Below are positions 44,343 to 54,384 of a DNA stretch of 64,000 nt, piece by piece. Made by a program: the position numbers and the translations under genes. Source of the stretch: Methanoculleus bourgensis MS2 (GTDB lineage: Archaea; Halobacteriota; Methanomicrobia; Methanomicrobiales; Methanoculleaceae). The notes under the pieces were generated by a model. The model made no database searches and was not told the origin of the DNA. It was given only the letters and a program-made list of their open reading frames with translations. Where the stretch lies: NCBI RefSeq assembly GCF_000304355.2, contig NC_018227.2:1798001-1862000 (forward strand). Direction: 5' to 3'. The stretch's first letter is position 1. Every line of letters starts with the position of its first letter.

Positions 44343-45448
44343 TTTCCCCCTCCATTCATCAAATACGAGTATACAACAGCGATTTTTTTCATTTCTCTGT
44401 AGTAGTTGTACTCTTCCGATATCTTGAGCCAGTTATTCATCCCGATCTGCTCTCGCTCCAGCGGATGCTTGCAGAGGTAGACGATCTTTTCCGCCAATGC
44501 CTGGGGGGAGCGAGCCGGTATGACAAATCCGTTTTTATTCTCCTCTCCCCAGTTCGCATTATCACCGAAGTCTGTGATGATCACAGGCAGGCCGCATGCC
44601 ATTGCCTCTGCGGTGCTGATGGCGAGGCCCGAGTCAGAGAGCGACGTCGAGACGTAGATGTCTGCAGCGTTGAGCAGGTGGGGCAGGTGGCTGTTGGGAA
44701 CAATACCGGGGAAATCAGTAACCTCATCGATTCCTGTCTTCTTTGCGGTTTCCATGAAGGTTTCCCTCAGGGGGCCACCTCCCACAATGGTAAACCGTGC
44801 ATCCGGGTAATCCTTGAGAACGAGTGGAATGGCCTCAATAAGCGTACCGACATCAAAAATTGGGCGGTGCATCCTGGTGCTGATGATCCGCTTTACGGGG
44901 CCTGCCTCCTCCCCCAACCGTCCTTCATCGGGGGGGTCTGGCCTGAATATTCCCGTATCCACCCCGAAGTAGATGAGTGACACCTTCGGTGGACGGATGC
45001 CCTGCTCGATCACCGCTTGGTACGTGTTTCTCCCGTCGCAGTGGACATGGTCTGCGGCCCTGAGGGCTTGAAGGATAAGGGGGCCCATCCGACCTTTGAG
45101 GTCGATCAGGATATCCGAACCCCATACCGACAGGACGAATGGGTGCCTCCTCAAGAACAAACCGATGATGCCGTACTCTGTAACGTAATGTGAATGGATG
45201 ATGTCTGGCTGAATCCTGTTAATCTCTTGCCGGGCTCTGATTGTCCGGTAGAGGATCGAGTTGAGCAGCTTACGATGTATCGGCGATCCTCCGGACCTGT
45301 GTAGATCGTGCACCACAACCTCTTCGGGGTCGTAGTCGTATATCGGAGCGTCGAATGTTATAAAGTGGACCTCATTTCCTCTCTTCGCAAAATATTTTGC
45401 CATTTTCTCGGTGCTTGCAGTCCACGTAGCGAGATAGCAGATCCTCAT
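44339..45448 (-). CDS. GT4-family glycosyltransferase
   Basis: The 369-residue protein starts at ATG 45448 (MRICYLATWTASTEKMAKYF), preceded by GGGAGGGAGGGG, rather than at the longer open frame. The C-terminal domain has GVDTGIFRPDPPDEG, FTIVGGGPL and TSLSDSGLAISTAEAMACGLPVI. A TATA-like CTTATATATA lies about 30 nt upstream on this strand, so it heads a unit with the epimerase and possibly the aminotransferase. Confidence 0.84.
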   Translation of the reverse strand: MRICYLATWTASTEKMAKYFAKRGNEVHFITFDAPIYDYDPEEVVVHDLHRSGGSPIHRKLLNSILYRTIRARQEINRIQPDIIHSHYVTEYGIIGLFLRRHPFVLSVWGSDILIDLKGRMGPLILQALRAADHVHCDGRNTYQAVIEQGIRPPKVSLIYFGVDTGIFRPDPPDEGRLGEEAGPVKRIISTRMHRPIFDVGTLIEAIPLVLKDYPDARFTIVGGGPLRETFMETAKKTGIDEVTDFPGIVPNSHLPHLLNAADIYVSTSLSDSGLAISTAEAMACGLPVIITDFGDNANWGEENKNGFVIPARSPQALAEKIVYLCKHPLEREQIGMNNWLKISEEYNYYREMKKIAVVYSYLMNGGGK

Positions 45449-45632
45449 CCCGTCCCCTCCCTCCCCCATTATCGTATATATAAGTTGCGGTTGCGCGTCC
45501 CGGTGACTCTGGAGCGACAACTTGCTTGTCCAAACGATATCAAAAGAGCACGGGAGCTTTTAGACCGACCGCTCTGAGTACCGGATCGAGGACTAAAAAC
45601 TTCGGCTTGGGGCGTGGATTCAATGCAAACTC

Positions 45633-46427
45633 CCACTAGTGGACTATTTTAGCTAACATTTCCCATGAAAACCGCCCCGGTGTGACCCTACGGGCCACAG
45701 AAGATCTTCGATTTTCCTAATCAGAGGACGTCTCTGCGTCCTTCATGTGTTCAATGGCATCTGTATGTCCTGACTATCGGGCGCACCTGGAAGACTGTCC
45801 CGGCAAAATATAGTACCAAGTCTACGGTATACCGACACTGTCTTGAGTTATGCAAGAAGAGATGGTTACAGGCGATCTTCCTTGACCTCCTCCGCTCCGG
45901 TACGGGTCCGAAAGTCGATCTCTCACACTGTGCGACTGATACCAAGGCTATGATGGCTACGAAAAGGGAATGGCAGTAAGCTGAGTACTCCGATCGATCA
46001 GAACGGTCTCCCCTCGCTTACACTGTTTCTGCGACAAATACCCACGATCCCCCGCTCTACTTGCTAATCATCGAAGTGTTCAGGATTCTCTGAAGGGAGA
46101 GCAGCCGACGATTATCCCAGCAGATGTGGCCTACAATGTCAAGGAGATTCGTCAGTACAACCGGGAATGAGGGATCAAGAGCAATATCCCTGTTAACCGG
46201 AGATATGGAGAACCTTTGGATCAAGAAGGACAAAAGCAGTTTGATCTAGAGGTGTATCTGAAGTACAGCGTCATAGAACGATCCATCAGCGGTATTGAGA
46301 CCTTTAAAAGATCGTTCCATGGTATGAGCGGTACGAGCACTCATTCATGAGACTGATTCAGCTGGCATGCATCGCCACGAACCCAGGAGTATTGGGGGTG
46401 ACTCCATGTTAGCTAATCCGTCCTGTG
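45633..46427. pseudogene. Decayed IS5/IS4-like insertion sequence
   Basis: The ends are inverted: the left contains ATTTTAGCTAACATTTCCCATG and the right, inverted, GGATTAGCTAACATGG. Between them the plus strand reads transposase pieces in shifting frames, best in ADVAYNVKEIRQYNRE, then a TGA, then GIKSNIPVNRRYGEP and YLKYSVIERSISGIETFKR, matching the DDE C-terminal part of IS5-type transposases. Multiple stops and frame changes make it inactive. Confidence 0.65.
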
Positions 46428-46723
46428 GCGTATATTGAAAATATCCGGGCTCGGAGGCATCGAGTTGCAGAACTTCTCTTCGGCCTCAGGGTTTTAGAGC
46501 TTGCCCTTTTAGTCATATAGCGATTGGTTTAGCTATCGACTTTTAGGATAATGTTATTAGAATATTAAGCCTAATTTTAATCTATTAATTTATTAGATGC
46601 ATCTTTTGAGATAATTCCGATTTCGAAATGTATATATATGATTCAGATAAACTAATTTTGTCCAATCCATCCCACGCGTATGGACGATTCCTCGCGGATT
46701 GGGCTAAACATTGGGGTTTGCAT
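46428..46723 (+). promoter_or_regulatory. AT-rich promoter region of beta-helix paralog 6
   Basis: From 46500 the DNA is strongly AT-rich. ATGTATATATATG at about 46627-46639 is the best TATA box. No gene is seen. Confidence 0.45.
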
Positions 46724-48406
46724 ATGGAAAGCAATATTCTAATGAAACTATTACTGGGAGCTGTGCTCATCGTCAGCTTGGCCCACGTTGCCGGGGCGGC
46801 CACCATGACCGTGGCCGCAAGCGACAGCAGCGCCGCTGCCAGAGCATCGGCTGACTACCTCTGCGACGGGGTGAACGACCAGCAGGAGATTCAGGCGGCC
46901 CTCAACGCCCTTCCTGCCACCGGCGGGGAGGTTGTTTTGACCGAAGGAACCTTCCGGTGCACGGGGAACCTTGCACCCAAAGCTCATTCGACGCTGCGGG
47001 GGCAGGGCGACTCGAAGACATCGCTTGTCTTTACAAACAGTGCCCGTATCCTGGTCGACAAGGAGTATGTAACGCTGGAAGACTTTTCAGTCTCCGGTAA
47101 AGACTGCACTGTCAATCCCTGGGGTGGCGTTATCACCGTCAGGGCGAGCCATGCTGCAGTGCGCGATATCACTGGAACCGCTGACGATTCAATTCAGGGT
47201 GTGTTCTATGTGGTAAGCGAAGTCGACAGCGGCTATCACCAGCCGATTACTGATCTTGAGTTCACCAGATGCAAAGCGATCGATCCCGGCACATATGGGT
47301 GGCTCATGAGCGCCTCAGAATACAAGACGATCAAGGATGTTGTCTTCACTGATTGTGAGGCGATCAATTGTGGTCGGTATAGTCGGAATGACAACTGGAT
47401 CACCGGGTTTAACTTTGCCGAACTCAATAATCTTGAGAACGTCGAGGTCATCCGATGCCGTGCAGAAGGCAGTTGGTGCTCAGGGTTCCACTTCGAGACC
47501 ATGCCCAGTAAAGTCAACGTCCGGCTTATCGACTGCGTCAGCAACAACAACGCACAGAAGCAGAAGATCACCGGTGTTGAGCCGTACTTCGGGGCTGGTT
47601 ACCTAGTAAGCAAGGACATCTCGTGCATTAACTGTACTTCTGAAGACAACTTCATCGGATTCCTCTGTTCTTCGGGTGGAAACACAATTGAGAGGTGTTC
47701 AGACAGAGGTTCTGACTTCGGTTTCAGCATTGTATCCACGTCAGGGCTGAAGATCACCTCGACTTCGCTCACTGGAGAGGCACGGCCGGTTCAGATCCGG
47801 AGCGGTACCACCAATCTTCTCCTGGACGGCCTGAAGATCACCTCGGGCGGCAGCACCGGGTCCAACCCCGGAATCAACGTCGAGTCGAGCGTTGCACGAG
47901 CGGACTCGATCTTGGTGAAGGACTCAAGCATCCAGGGATACCGCTGCGGCGTGTACAACGGTGCACCGGCTAAAGTGCAGGTCCAGAATGTCGCTGTCAG
48001 CGGGGCCTCGACCCCATTTGTCAACTGCGCGATTCTCTCCTCACCGACACCCACACCAACGCCAACGCCAACACCAACGCCAACGCCAACACCAACGCCA
48101 ACACCAACGCCAACACCAACGCCAACACCAACACCAACGCCAACACCAACGCCAACACCGACACAGCCGCCCATATCCGAACCGACCGCATCAGTCCGGT
48201 TCACATCCTTCCCATCGGGGGCTGCAATCTACCTTGACGGCAAGTATGTGGGCACCACCCCCGCTACAATCCCGGGGATCACCATGGGCACACATGCCGT
48301 GGAGATGAAGAAGGACGGCTACCAGCCCTGGACCTGGACACTCAGGGTAACCGAGGCCTGGACGGCACAGACGTTCAGCTTCAACCCGATACTGAAGCAC
48401 ATCTAA
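46724..48406 (+). CDS. Secreted beta-helix protein with TP-repeat linker and PEGA domain, paralog 6
   Basis: I choose ATG 46724 because the longer frame (from 46628) begins inside the TATA box; this gives 560 residues. Parts: signal peptide ([20 protein letters not shown]), core starting [19 protein letters not shown] and [20 protein letters not shown] (closest to paralog 5), a TP dipeptide linker (about 441-483) and a C-terminal PEGA domain (about 487-555; [20 protein letters not shown]). PEGA domains are surface-layer-associated modules in methanogens, so the protein is likely tethered to the envelope. Confidence 0.82.
   Translation: MESNILMKLLLGAVLIVSLAHVAGAATMTVAASDSSAAARASADYLCDGVNDQQEIQAALNALPATGGEVVLTEGTFRCTGNLAPKAHSTLRGQGDSKTSLVFTNSARILVDKEYVTLEDFSVSGKDCTVNPWGGVITVRASHAAVRDITGTADDSIQGVFYVVSEVDSGYHQPITDLEFTRCKAIDPGTYGWLMSASEYKTIKDVVFTDCEAINCGRYSRNDNWITGFNFAELNNLENVEVIRCRAEGSWCSGFHFETMPSKVNVRLIDCVSNNNAQKQKITGVEPYFGAGYLVSKDISCINCTSEDNFIGFLCSSGGNTIERCSDRGSDFGFSIVSTSGLKITSTSLTGEARPVQIRSGTTNLLLDGLKITSGGSTGSNPGINVESSVARADSILVKDSSIQGYRCGVYNGAPAKVQVQNVAVSGASTPFVNCAILSSPTPTPTPTPTPTPTPTPTPTPTPTPTPTPTPTPTPTPTPTQPPISEPTASVRFTSFPSGAAIYLDGKYVGTTPATIPGITMGTHAVEMKKDGYQPWTWTLRVTEAWTAQTFSFNPILKHI
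48045..48168 (+). repeat. Hexanucleotide (ACACCA/ACGCCA) repeat encoding the TP linker
   Basis: More than twenty near-perfect 6-bp units of the pattern CCAACACCAACG encode repeated Thr-Pro. The unit length is a multiple of three, so copy-number changes alter linker length but not frame. Confidence 0.85.
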
Positions 48407-48912
48407 AGGATATTGGAGGACACCCCTCCGGCATCCTTTATCGAGCAGCCCAGGTCGGCCCACGGAAATATTATCTCCGGTGCATACCCCTCACTTTCAT
48501 TCCTGACCGGCAGGACGATTCGACTTCTTTTCATCAGGATACACGCAAAAGTTTCACCCTGTTTTGTGGCCCTTGGTGCGTGAGGGGAACCACCACCTCA
48601 CAGGGGTGTAAAATCTTAGATGCGATGGGCCACGAGTGCTATGTCAAAAGCACAGAGGTCATCCCAAAATACCTCTGCCGGGGAGGGGGTGCCCCTCCCG
48701 GTCCCCGCTCGTACCTTCGGTGCTCAAACTCCGCTTCCTTGGAGCGTCGTTGCTCGAAACACTTCGAGTTTCTCACACCGGTCGCATGGACTGGCAGTCG
48801 TTCCCAGAGACATGCTACCCAGTGAGAAGAGATGTCATGCGATTTGACGCAACATATTGATCAGTTTCCCTATAACGTGCGTAAAAGTGCTCTGAATCAT
48901 GAAGGCTTGCTG
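48407..48912. repeat. Repeat-rich gap with dispersed repeat copy C
   Basis: It contains a hairpin repeat at about 48555-48645 (shared with 9652-9733) and dispersed repeat copy C on the plus strand at about 48640-48905, with blocks TCCCAAAATACCTCTGCC, GGGAGGGGGTGCCCCTCCC and GTGCGTAAAAGTGCTCTGAA. No gene. Confidence 0.5.
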
Positions 48913-50596
48913 TTACCGGGTACCTTCGCAAAATATTGGGTAAAGAAGTTCAGGGTGCTCGTTGAGAATATGTATATGCTTTCGGAGGTAGGTCTCAAAT
49001 ACTTCTCTCAGTTCTGGGTTAGTGTTATACCAACAATCCACCGGGTTCATTGATGTTTGGGGTTTGTCTCCGAATATATCTCTTCTGACTTTTTCTACTA
49101 TCCCGGCCGCGACCTTTTCAGGCGACCTTTTCAGCATACCCTGCGTTATCTTCACTCCTGTCTTCTTCCATGGGTAATTTGAGGCAATAGAGACGTAGTT
49201 TTCTATCCATTCACTATAGAGAGCATGATCAAACCTGTACTTCGGTTTGATCCTCATCACATAATCAAGGAAATCCACGTATAGAGAAGGAGATGCAAAT
49301 TCAGAGTATTTTCGTATCATTCGATCACCATTGGTATCCCGTTGACACCCCTCTCATAAAATGTAAACAATTCATCTGTTTCATAGGCCTGGGTTAGTCC
49401 CTCAAAAAATGAGGCAGGAATACAGTTAATTAACTTCGTTGAATATGCTGGCTCACTTAAAATCCTGCCGGAAGCCGCCCGAGAATGTTTCCGACCAAGC
49501 AGATATGTATCCATGGCCCCACCCACAAGTTGCCCAGTGTGTACCAATCCTAAAGAGTTCTAATCAAGCAACCGTATCATTGCCAGCAGATGGGCAGCCC
49601 CCGAAAAAAGAACCTGACCATCATTTGCTACTACAGGATCCTCAATATCTTTCAGGTAGTTCACGTTGTCCAACGAGAAAAACAGAAAGTCAAAGCCAAA
49701 GTCCGCTGCAATTCGCTTCGCAATGCGCCCATCTAAGTAGCCGCTTTGCGAGAAGGTAACCGCGAGAATCCCATCACACCCAAGCACCTTACCTTTCGCA
49801 ACATTCATTCGTGAATCACGACCGCCGCTGAGTGTGGCAACATGGCGGTAACCGTACTCGATGTCTTTATCATATTCTTTTTTATTGCCTCCTCAAACCG
49901 TCTATCCGTCTCCTTGAGAATGTCTTCCTTTGTACCCTCGATATACGGGGTATTCCTCAACTCATAGTATCTCTCGGTTGAGATCAACCCGTTTCCCGTG
50001 TCGAAAGTCAGTATTGTCCCGGGAAGTAACTTTTTGACGCTACTACAGAGCGTATTATCTCTCAGCATGTAACCGAAAGTCAAAAGGAAGTATGCGCTGA
50101 GCTCCGAGAGTTTCGTTTCGTAGCTACACTCACGCATTATATTTAAGACAGCCTGCAACCCTGATCCATAAATAAAGATCTTGTTTTTCACATCCTGAAA
50201 ATAGTACAACGTTTTTGAGCCTATATGGTTCGTGAAAACATGCACTTTATCTTCAGACTTATCGTATATAACGCCTGAGTAGTCACCCCTCAGTGCGGAG
50301 ACGAATCCGATGCCCTTCTTCCCGTACATTGCTTTTATTAGAGCACCATACTCGTGGGTATTGAATTTCGAGCAGAGATCTTTTGCGTTTAATATCGTTC
50401 CATCCGTACAGATGAAGACCTCAGCGTCGTCAAAAAACAATTTATCGTTCATAAATTTCTGGGTGACATATTGCTGAACGTAATGTTCTTTGAACCGTAT
50501 TTCGCGTTTTACGGTAGGACAGAGTTCATCTCCCACGGACATCGGCCAATCAAGGTGAGGGGATAGATTCCCGCAAATCCCACAGAATCCCGGCAT
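48913..50596 (-). pseudogene. Broken asparagine synthase (glutamine-hydrolysing type)
   Basis: Four frame pieces line up as one AsnB-like protein. Residues 1-250 (MPGFCGICGNLSPH; then FTNHIGSKTLYYFQD) are the glutaminase-like domain; the nucleophile is usually Cys2, but here residue 2 is Pro. A frameshift at about 49820 separates it from SGGRDSRMNVAKG, the PP-loop of the synthetase domain. A TAG at 49560-49562 interrupts the same frame (RLLD*NSLGLVHTGQLVG), and a second frameshift near 49320 precedes RKYSEFASPSLYVDFLDY. In glycan loci such enzymes often amidate sugars. Not functional as read. Confidence 0.75.
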
Positions 50597-50882
50597 ATCG
50601 CCCTCATGCCCCCTTTTTTATATATGCATACCATCGAGGGTCCCTCATAGACGCGTAAAAATCGTTACCCCTCTCCCTCCTCACGGTGCCAGACTCGCCT
50701 TCCTTACCTCATCATACCCACCGTACGTTTCTGTCAGCAGGGTCTTGGTCTTCCTCACCCACTTCATCCACATGCAGTTCCAGAGATACATCGTCGCCGT
50801 CCTGGTTGAAAAGAGTCCGAGAGATCGAGATCATGGCGAAGCCTCTTGTCTGATATAATTTCCAATGTACCTGGCAAACGCA
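50597..50882. other. Intergenic gap with a possible gene fragment
   Basis: On the minus strand at about 50700-50830 a short open stretch reads MYLWNCMWMKWVRKTK, then ETYGGYDEVRKASLAP. It has no start context and I cannot name a family; it may be a relic. No other feature. Confidence 0.3.
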
Positions 50883-52358
50883 TTACCTACCAGACACGAA
50901 AGAATAGATTAGATCTTTAAGAATGTTTTTATCCTCGTTTGATAGCAGCAGACCATAGATTGCTATGGCAAACCCGAGCAGAATAAAAACCCCAAGAAGA
51001 GTCGCATCGGCAATTCTGGCGCCCGCAACATACAGGATAACTCCCATAAACGCGAGGCCGTAGATCCTGCCGTACCACCCGTAGTCCACTTTAAAAGAGA
51101 GATACTTGACCAGTAACCTCACGTAGAGGGCCGAACCCCCCACAAGAGAGACAAAGGTCGCAAGGGCCGCACCCAGAATGCCGTATTGAGGGATGAGTAT
51201 CAGATTCAGGCTGCCGTTGACGACCAGCATAACTGCGCTCACTCCCATGACTAGGTCGGGCCGGCCTATCGCCGCAATCGACCCCCCGACAGAGGTCTCA
51301 ACTCCTCCCCGTATCACCATGCCGGTGAGCAGGATCTGCATGGGAAGGATCGCGGCTTGGAACTCGTCACCAAAGAGACCGCAAACAATTGGGTGTGCAA
51401 AGAACGCGACGCATAGGCCGCCGAGAATGAGAATCATCGAACAGTACTTCATGCTCTTGTCGATCATCGTATGAAGTGCGGCGTGGTTGTTCTCCTGCCA
51501 GTGCGAGGATGTCGCCGCATACGTTATCTTCTGAACAGAGAGAGGTATCAGCCCAAAGAACCTGCTGACCATGATCGCGACCGCATACAGCCCGACATCC
51601 GTCGACGTCAGGAAGAACCCGATGAGGAGCGTATCCAGTTCATTGTTAATGTCATTTATGGCCCCTGCCGTGAGCATCTGAAAGCCGAAGCGCATAAGGT
51701 TCTTTGCGGCGGGAACAAAGCACTCTAAAGTAAAAGAAAAGAACTGCCTGCTCATCAGGAGAAGATATAGGGAACTTGCAACCCATGATGAGGCGATGCC
51801 GATCACGGCGCCGGCGACACCTGCCCCGGCCACAATGAGCCCTAGGGTTACAACGACCATAGTCCCGCTCTGGATCATCACCGACAGCGCGTAGTACTTC
51901 ATCTTCCGTATGCCGTTAAAGAGACCGAGCAGAACCCCCCCCACCAGTGCAAATGGATAGATTGGTGAGAGGAGCCGGAGAAGACCGGCAAGTCCGGGCA
52001 TATTAAACGGGCTGCTCACCAGTTCGGGGAAGACCGCCATCAGGAGCGTGAGGCATATGCCGACAGCAAGCGAGAGCAGGATGCCTGCAGAGACCGATCG
52101 GCTCATTGCCCCCCTGTCCGCCCCCTGCTCGGCAGTATACTTGGTAACCGCCGCCGGGAGGCCCATCGACGCACCGAGCATTATGATGCCGTAGACCGTT
52201 GATGTCATGCGGTACAGCCCGAGATCATCGGGCCCGAGGTACCTGCCCATGACGACGACGATGACGAACCCCACCAGCATGCTGGCGATAGATGCTATGA
52301 AGAGCATACTTACGTCAAGAGCAAACCTCCGGGACTCCGGTACACCTGCACCTACCAT
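50883..52358 (-). CDS. Polysaccharide flippase (Wzx/MATE-like)
   Basis: The 491-residue protein with about 14 hydrophobic segments starts at ATG 52358 (MVGAGVPESRRFALDVSMLF); the longer frame adds 38 hydrophilic residues without support. Motifs GRYLGPDDLGLYRMTSTVYG and DINNELDTLLIGFFLTSTDVG are typical of archaeal and bacterial polysaccharide exporters of the MOP superfamily. It would flip lipid-linked glycan outward. It is downstream of three glycan genes on the same strand. Confidence 0.82.
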   Translation of the reverse strand: MVGAGVPESRRFALDVSMLFIASIASMLVGFVIVVVMGRYLGPDDLGLYRMTSTVYGIIMLGASMGLPAAVTKYTAEQGADRGAMSRSVSAGILLSLAVGICLTLLMAVFPELVSSPFNMPGLAGLLRLLSPIYPFALVGGVLLGLFNGIRKMKYYALSVMIQSGTMVVVTLGLIVAGAGVAGAVIGIASSWVASSLYLLLMSRQFFSFTLECFVPAAKNLMRFGFQMLTAGAINDINNELDTLLIGFFLTSTDVGLYAVAIMVSRFFGLIPLSVQKITYAATSSHWQENNHAALHTMIDKSMKYCSMILILGGLCVAFFAHPIVCGLFGDEFQAAILPMQILLTGMVIRGGVETSVGGSIAAIGRPDLVMGVSAVMLVVNGSLNLILIPQYGILGAALATFVSLVGGSALYVRLLVKYLSFKVDYGWYGRIYGLAFMGVILYVAGARIADATLLGVFILLGFAIAIYGLLLSNEDKNILKDLIYSFVSGR

Positions 52359-52500
52359 ACGGAAAGCACCGTCCTGTGATACACAGCAGCCATTTAATGT
52401 GAAGATCGAGTTAACATGGCGGGCGGGTTCATATATATTTCTCACACAGTGGCCTCTACCAGTGACTGGCAAGGGTGCTCCCGAAGGAAGGTGAATCGAA

Positions 52501-54384
52501 TCATCGCTGGAGGAGATAACCCCTCACTGTCGGGGAGTCGTACACCTGTGAAAATCCCGCACTCGAGAGGTCCGAGTCCAGACTGTAGTCAAGTCTATAG
52601 GGCACAGAGTACAGGGTAAATGGTCCATCTTCAACGATGCCCCGGACCAGAACCAGATATCCAGAGAGTCGTTCGTAGTCGCGCGGATAGATCTCATCAT
52701 CGAACGGAATAGTGACATTACGTACCCACTTCTGGCTCATTGCGTAGTATCTGTCGGTCTTTATCGGAGACTGGCTGAAACCTGCAACCGTATGAAATGC
52801 ATCGATCTCAGACTCAAAGAGAGCGGTACGGGTACTGTTGGGGGAGATGAGTGGATCCCAGTGGTCTGCTATTGGGTTTGTGATGGCCAGGAACGCAAAG
52901 ACGGTAACGATGAGCACAGGAATCACGAGCGATATGATTTTCCGCCGGGTTATCCATGGTCCACCCACCAAGAGTATCGCAAGGGCCAGCGGGCCGCCTA
53001 GGAGGAGACCCGAGAAGTAGAACCACCGGTCAGGAATGATGGCAATCCCGATAACGAATGCTGAGATAGTTATCCCAAACGGAGCCAGGCCGATGAAGGC
53101 AGCAACAAACTGGCGGGACGTGCCTTTCTCCATGATCATAGAGAAGATGCCTATCAGCGAGAAGAAGAGCGGCAGGAACAGCCCCAAGTTGTTATAAGCC
53201 ACCTCGACCGGTGCGAGGACATAGTCCATAAGCCTGGCCGGAGCCCCAGTTACTTGGAAGTAATGGAAATTAAACGATTCTGCCAGGAGCCCGGAAAGGG
53301 TTCCCATTGTGGTTGTATCCCAGAACCACCAGGCCAGCATCGTTGCCGTGAAGATGATAGGGAGGAAGAACGGAACGCAGTTTTTGCCGCCCCCTACATA
53401 GAATCTCCGGTGGAATGTGGATGCCCCCCAGGCGACAAAGAGGACAATCGCCATACAGAGGGCAGAAATTGTGTGAGTGAGGATTAGGGTGCCGAGGAAT
53501 AGGCCGAGAAGCATAGCAAACACCGGAGATCCCTCTCTGCGATGAAAAATGAGGTAGAGCGCGATCATGATGAAGATCGCTGCAAATCCATTTGGAATGG
53601 ACCAGTAACTCATGTATATATGATAGGGAGAGAGAATCACCATCAGTGCTGCAAGCACCCCCACTACCTGGTTTCGGAAGATTGTGACAGCAAAGAGGTA
53701 GACAAAGAGCACGTTACAGACGATCTGCACCAGACTCACGGAGAAGAGGGTAGCTACCTTATAGTCGAGCCCCGTTAGGATCGCGGTCTGACCGATGAGC
53801 AGATGGAAGATGGGAAAGTGGGCGTAGTAGTAATCCTCTGCAAGGTGATGGTTCTCGATTAGGTGGTTTGTGAACATCTGATGAAACCAGGGATCCATAC
53901 CTACCATCCCAGAGTAGTTCACGACCTGTGACCACGAGATTAATATGCCAAGCAGAATGATCTGTAGTAGGATGGGCCAGGATGTCCGTCGGGCAGAGCA
54001 GAGCGCCTCGCAGGCCAATACGCCGGCCATAAGCGCAACGGCGACAAGGTAACTTGGGGGCCGCAGATAGGGATCCAGCCGCTGATAGAGCACCAGGAGA
54101 CTGGCGATAAAAAGTACCCAGAACCCGATAGTGAAGAGGAAGAAGAGCCTCCTGGAGGAGTTGCGGAGGCCCGGAACCGGCTGTTCGGGCGCTCTCATGA
54201 GAAGCCAGAACGCGCAGGGAACGAGAGAGAATACCCCAAAGAGGAGAGAGATGATACTCCCGTTGGCGATACCTCGGGCCAGCTGGATGGCAGCGGCACC
54301 GATTCCTGCACTGGCGAGGATCAAGTCCAGCCGCCGAAAAAGACCTAATACAACAACTTGGAGCTCAGGGAGGATATTATTCAT
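52501..54384 (-). CDS. Multi-TM protein, probable GT-C type glycosyltransferase
   Basis: The 627-residue protein has a long series of membrane helices (at least 12) and a C-terminal soluble part of about 110 residues. The first large loop contains VGMDPWFHQMFTNHLIENHH with acidic and His residues, and YYAHFPIFHLLIGQ follows, as in GT-C enzymes that use polyprenyl-phosphate sugars. ATG 54384 lies 7 nt after GGAGG and is preferred to the ATG six bases upstream. It overlaps the upstream glycosyltransferase's end by 8 nt, so they are coupled. Function inferred. Confidence 0.68.
   Translation of the reverse strand: MNNILPELQVVVLGLFRRLDLILASAGIGAAAIQLARGIANGSIISLLFGVFSLVPCAFWLLMRAPEQPVPGLRNSSRRLFFLFTIGFWVLFIASLLVLYQRLDPYLRPPSYLVAVALMAGVLACEALCSARRTSWPILLQIILLGILISWSQVVNYSGMVGMDPWFHQMFTNHLIENHHLAEDYYYAHFPIFHLLIGQTAILTGLDYKVATLFSVSLVQIVCNVLFVYLFAVTIFRNQVVGVLAALMVILSPYHIYMSYWSIPNGFAAIFIMIALYLIFHRREGSPVFAMLLGLFLGTLILTHTISALCMAIVLFVAWGASTFHRRFYVGGGKNCVPFFLPIIFTATMLAWWFWDTTTMGTLSGLLAESFNFHYFQVTGAPARLMDYVLAPVEVAYNNLGLFLPLFFSLIGIFSMIMEKGTSRQFVAAFIGLAPFGITISAFVIGIAIIPDRWFYFSGLLLGGPLALAILLVGGPWITRRKIISLVIPVLIVTVFAFLAITNPIADHWDPLISPNSTRTALFESEIDAFHTVAGFSQSPIKTDRYYAMSQKWVRNVTIPFDDEIYPRDYERLSGYLVLVRGIVEDGPFTLYSVPYRLDYSLDSDLSSAGFSQVYDSPTVRGYLLQR

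Noticed and set aside
48045-48168. CRISPR-like repeat array
   Set aside because: The 6-bp units are contiguous with no spacers and encode Thr-Pro in frame. It is a coding microsatellite. I saw no CRISPR array or cas gene anywhere in the window.
49560-49562. Pyrrolysine (TAG) readthrough in the asparagine synthase
   Set aside because: Two frameshifts flank the TAG and the nucleophile Cys is missing, so the gene is simply decayed. No pyl genes are in the window.
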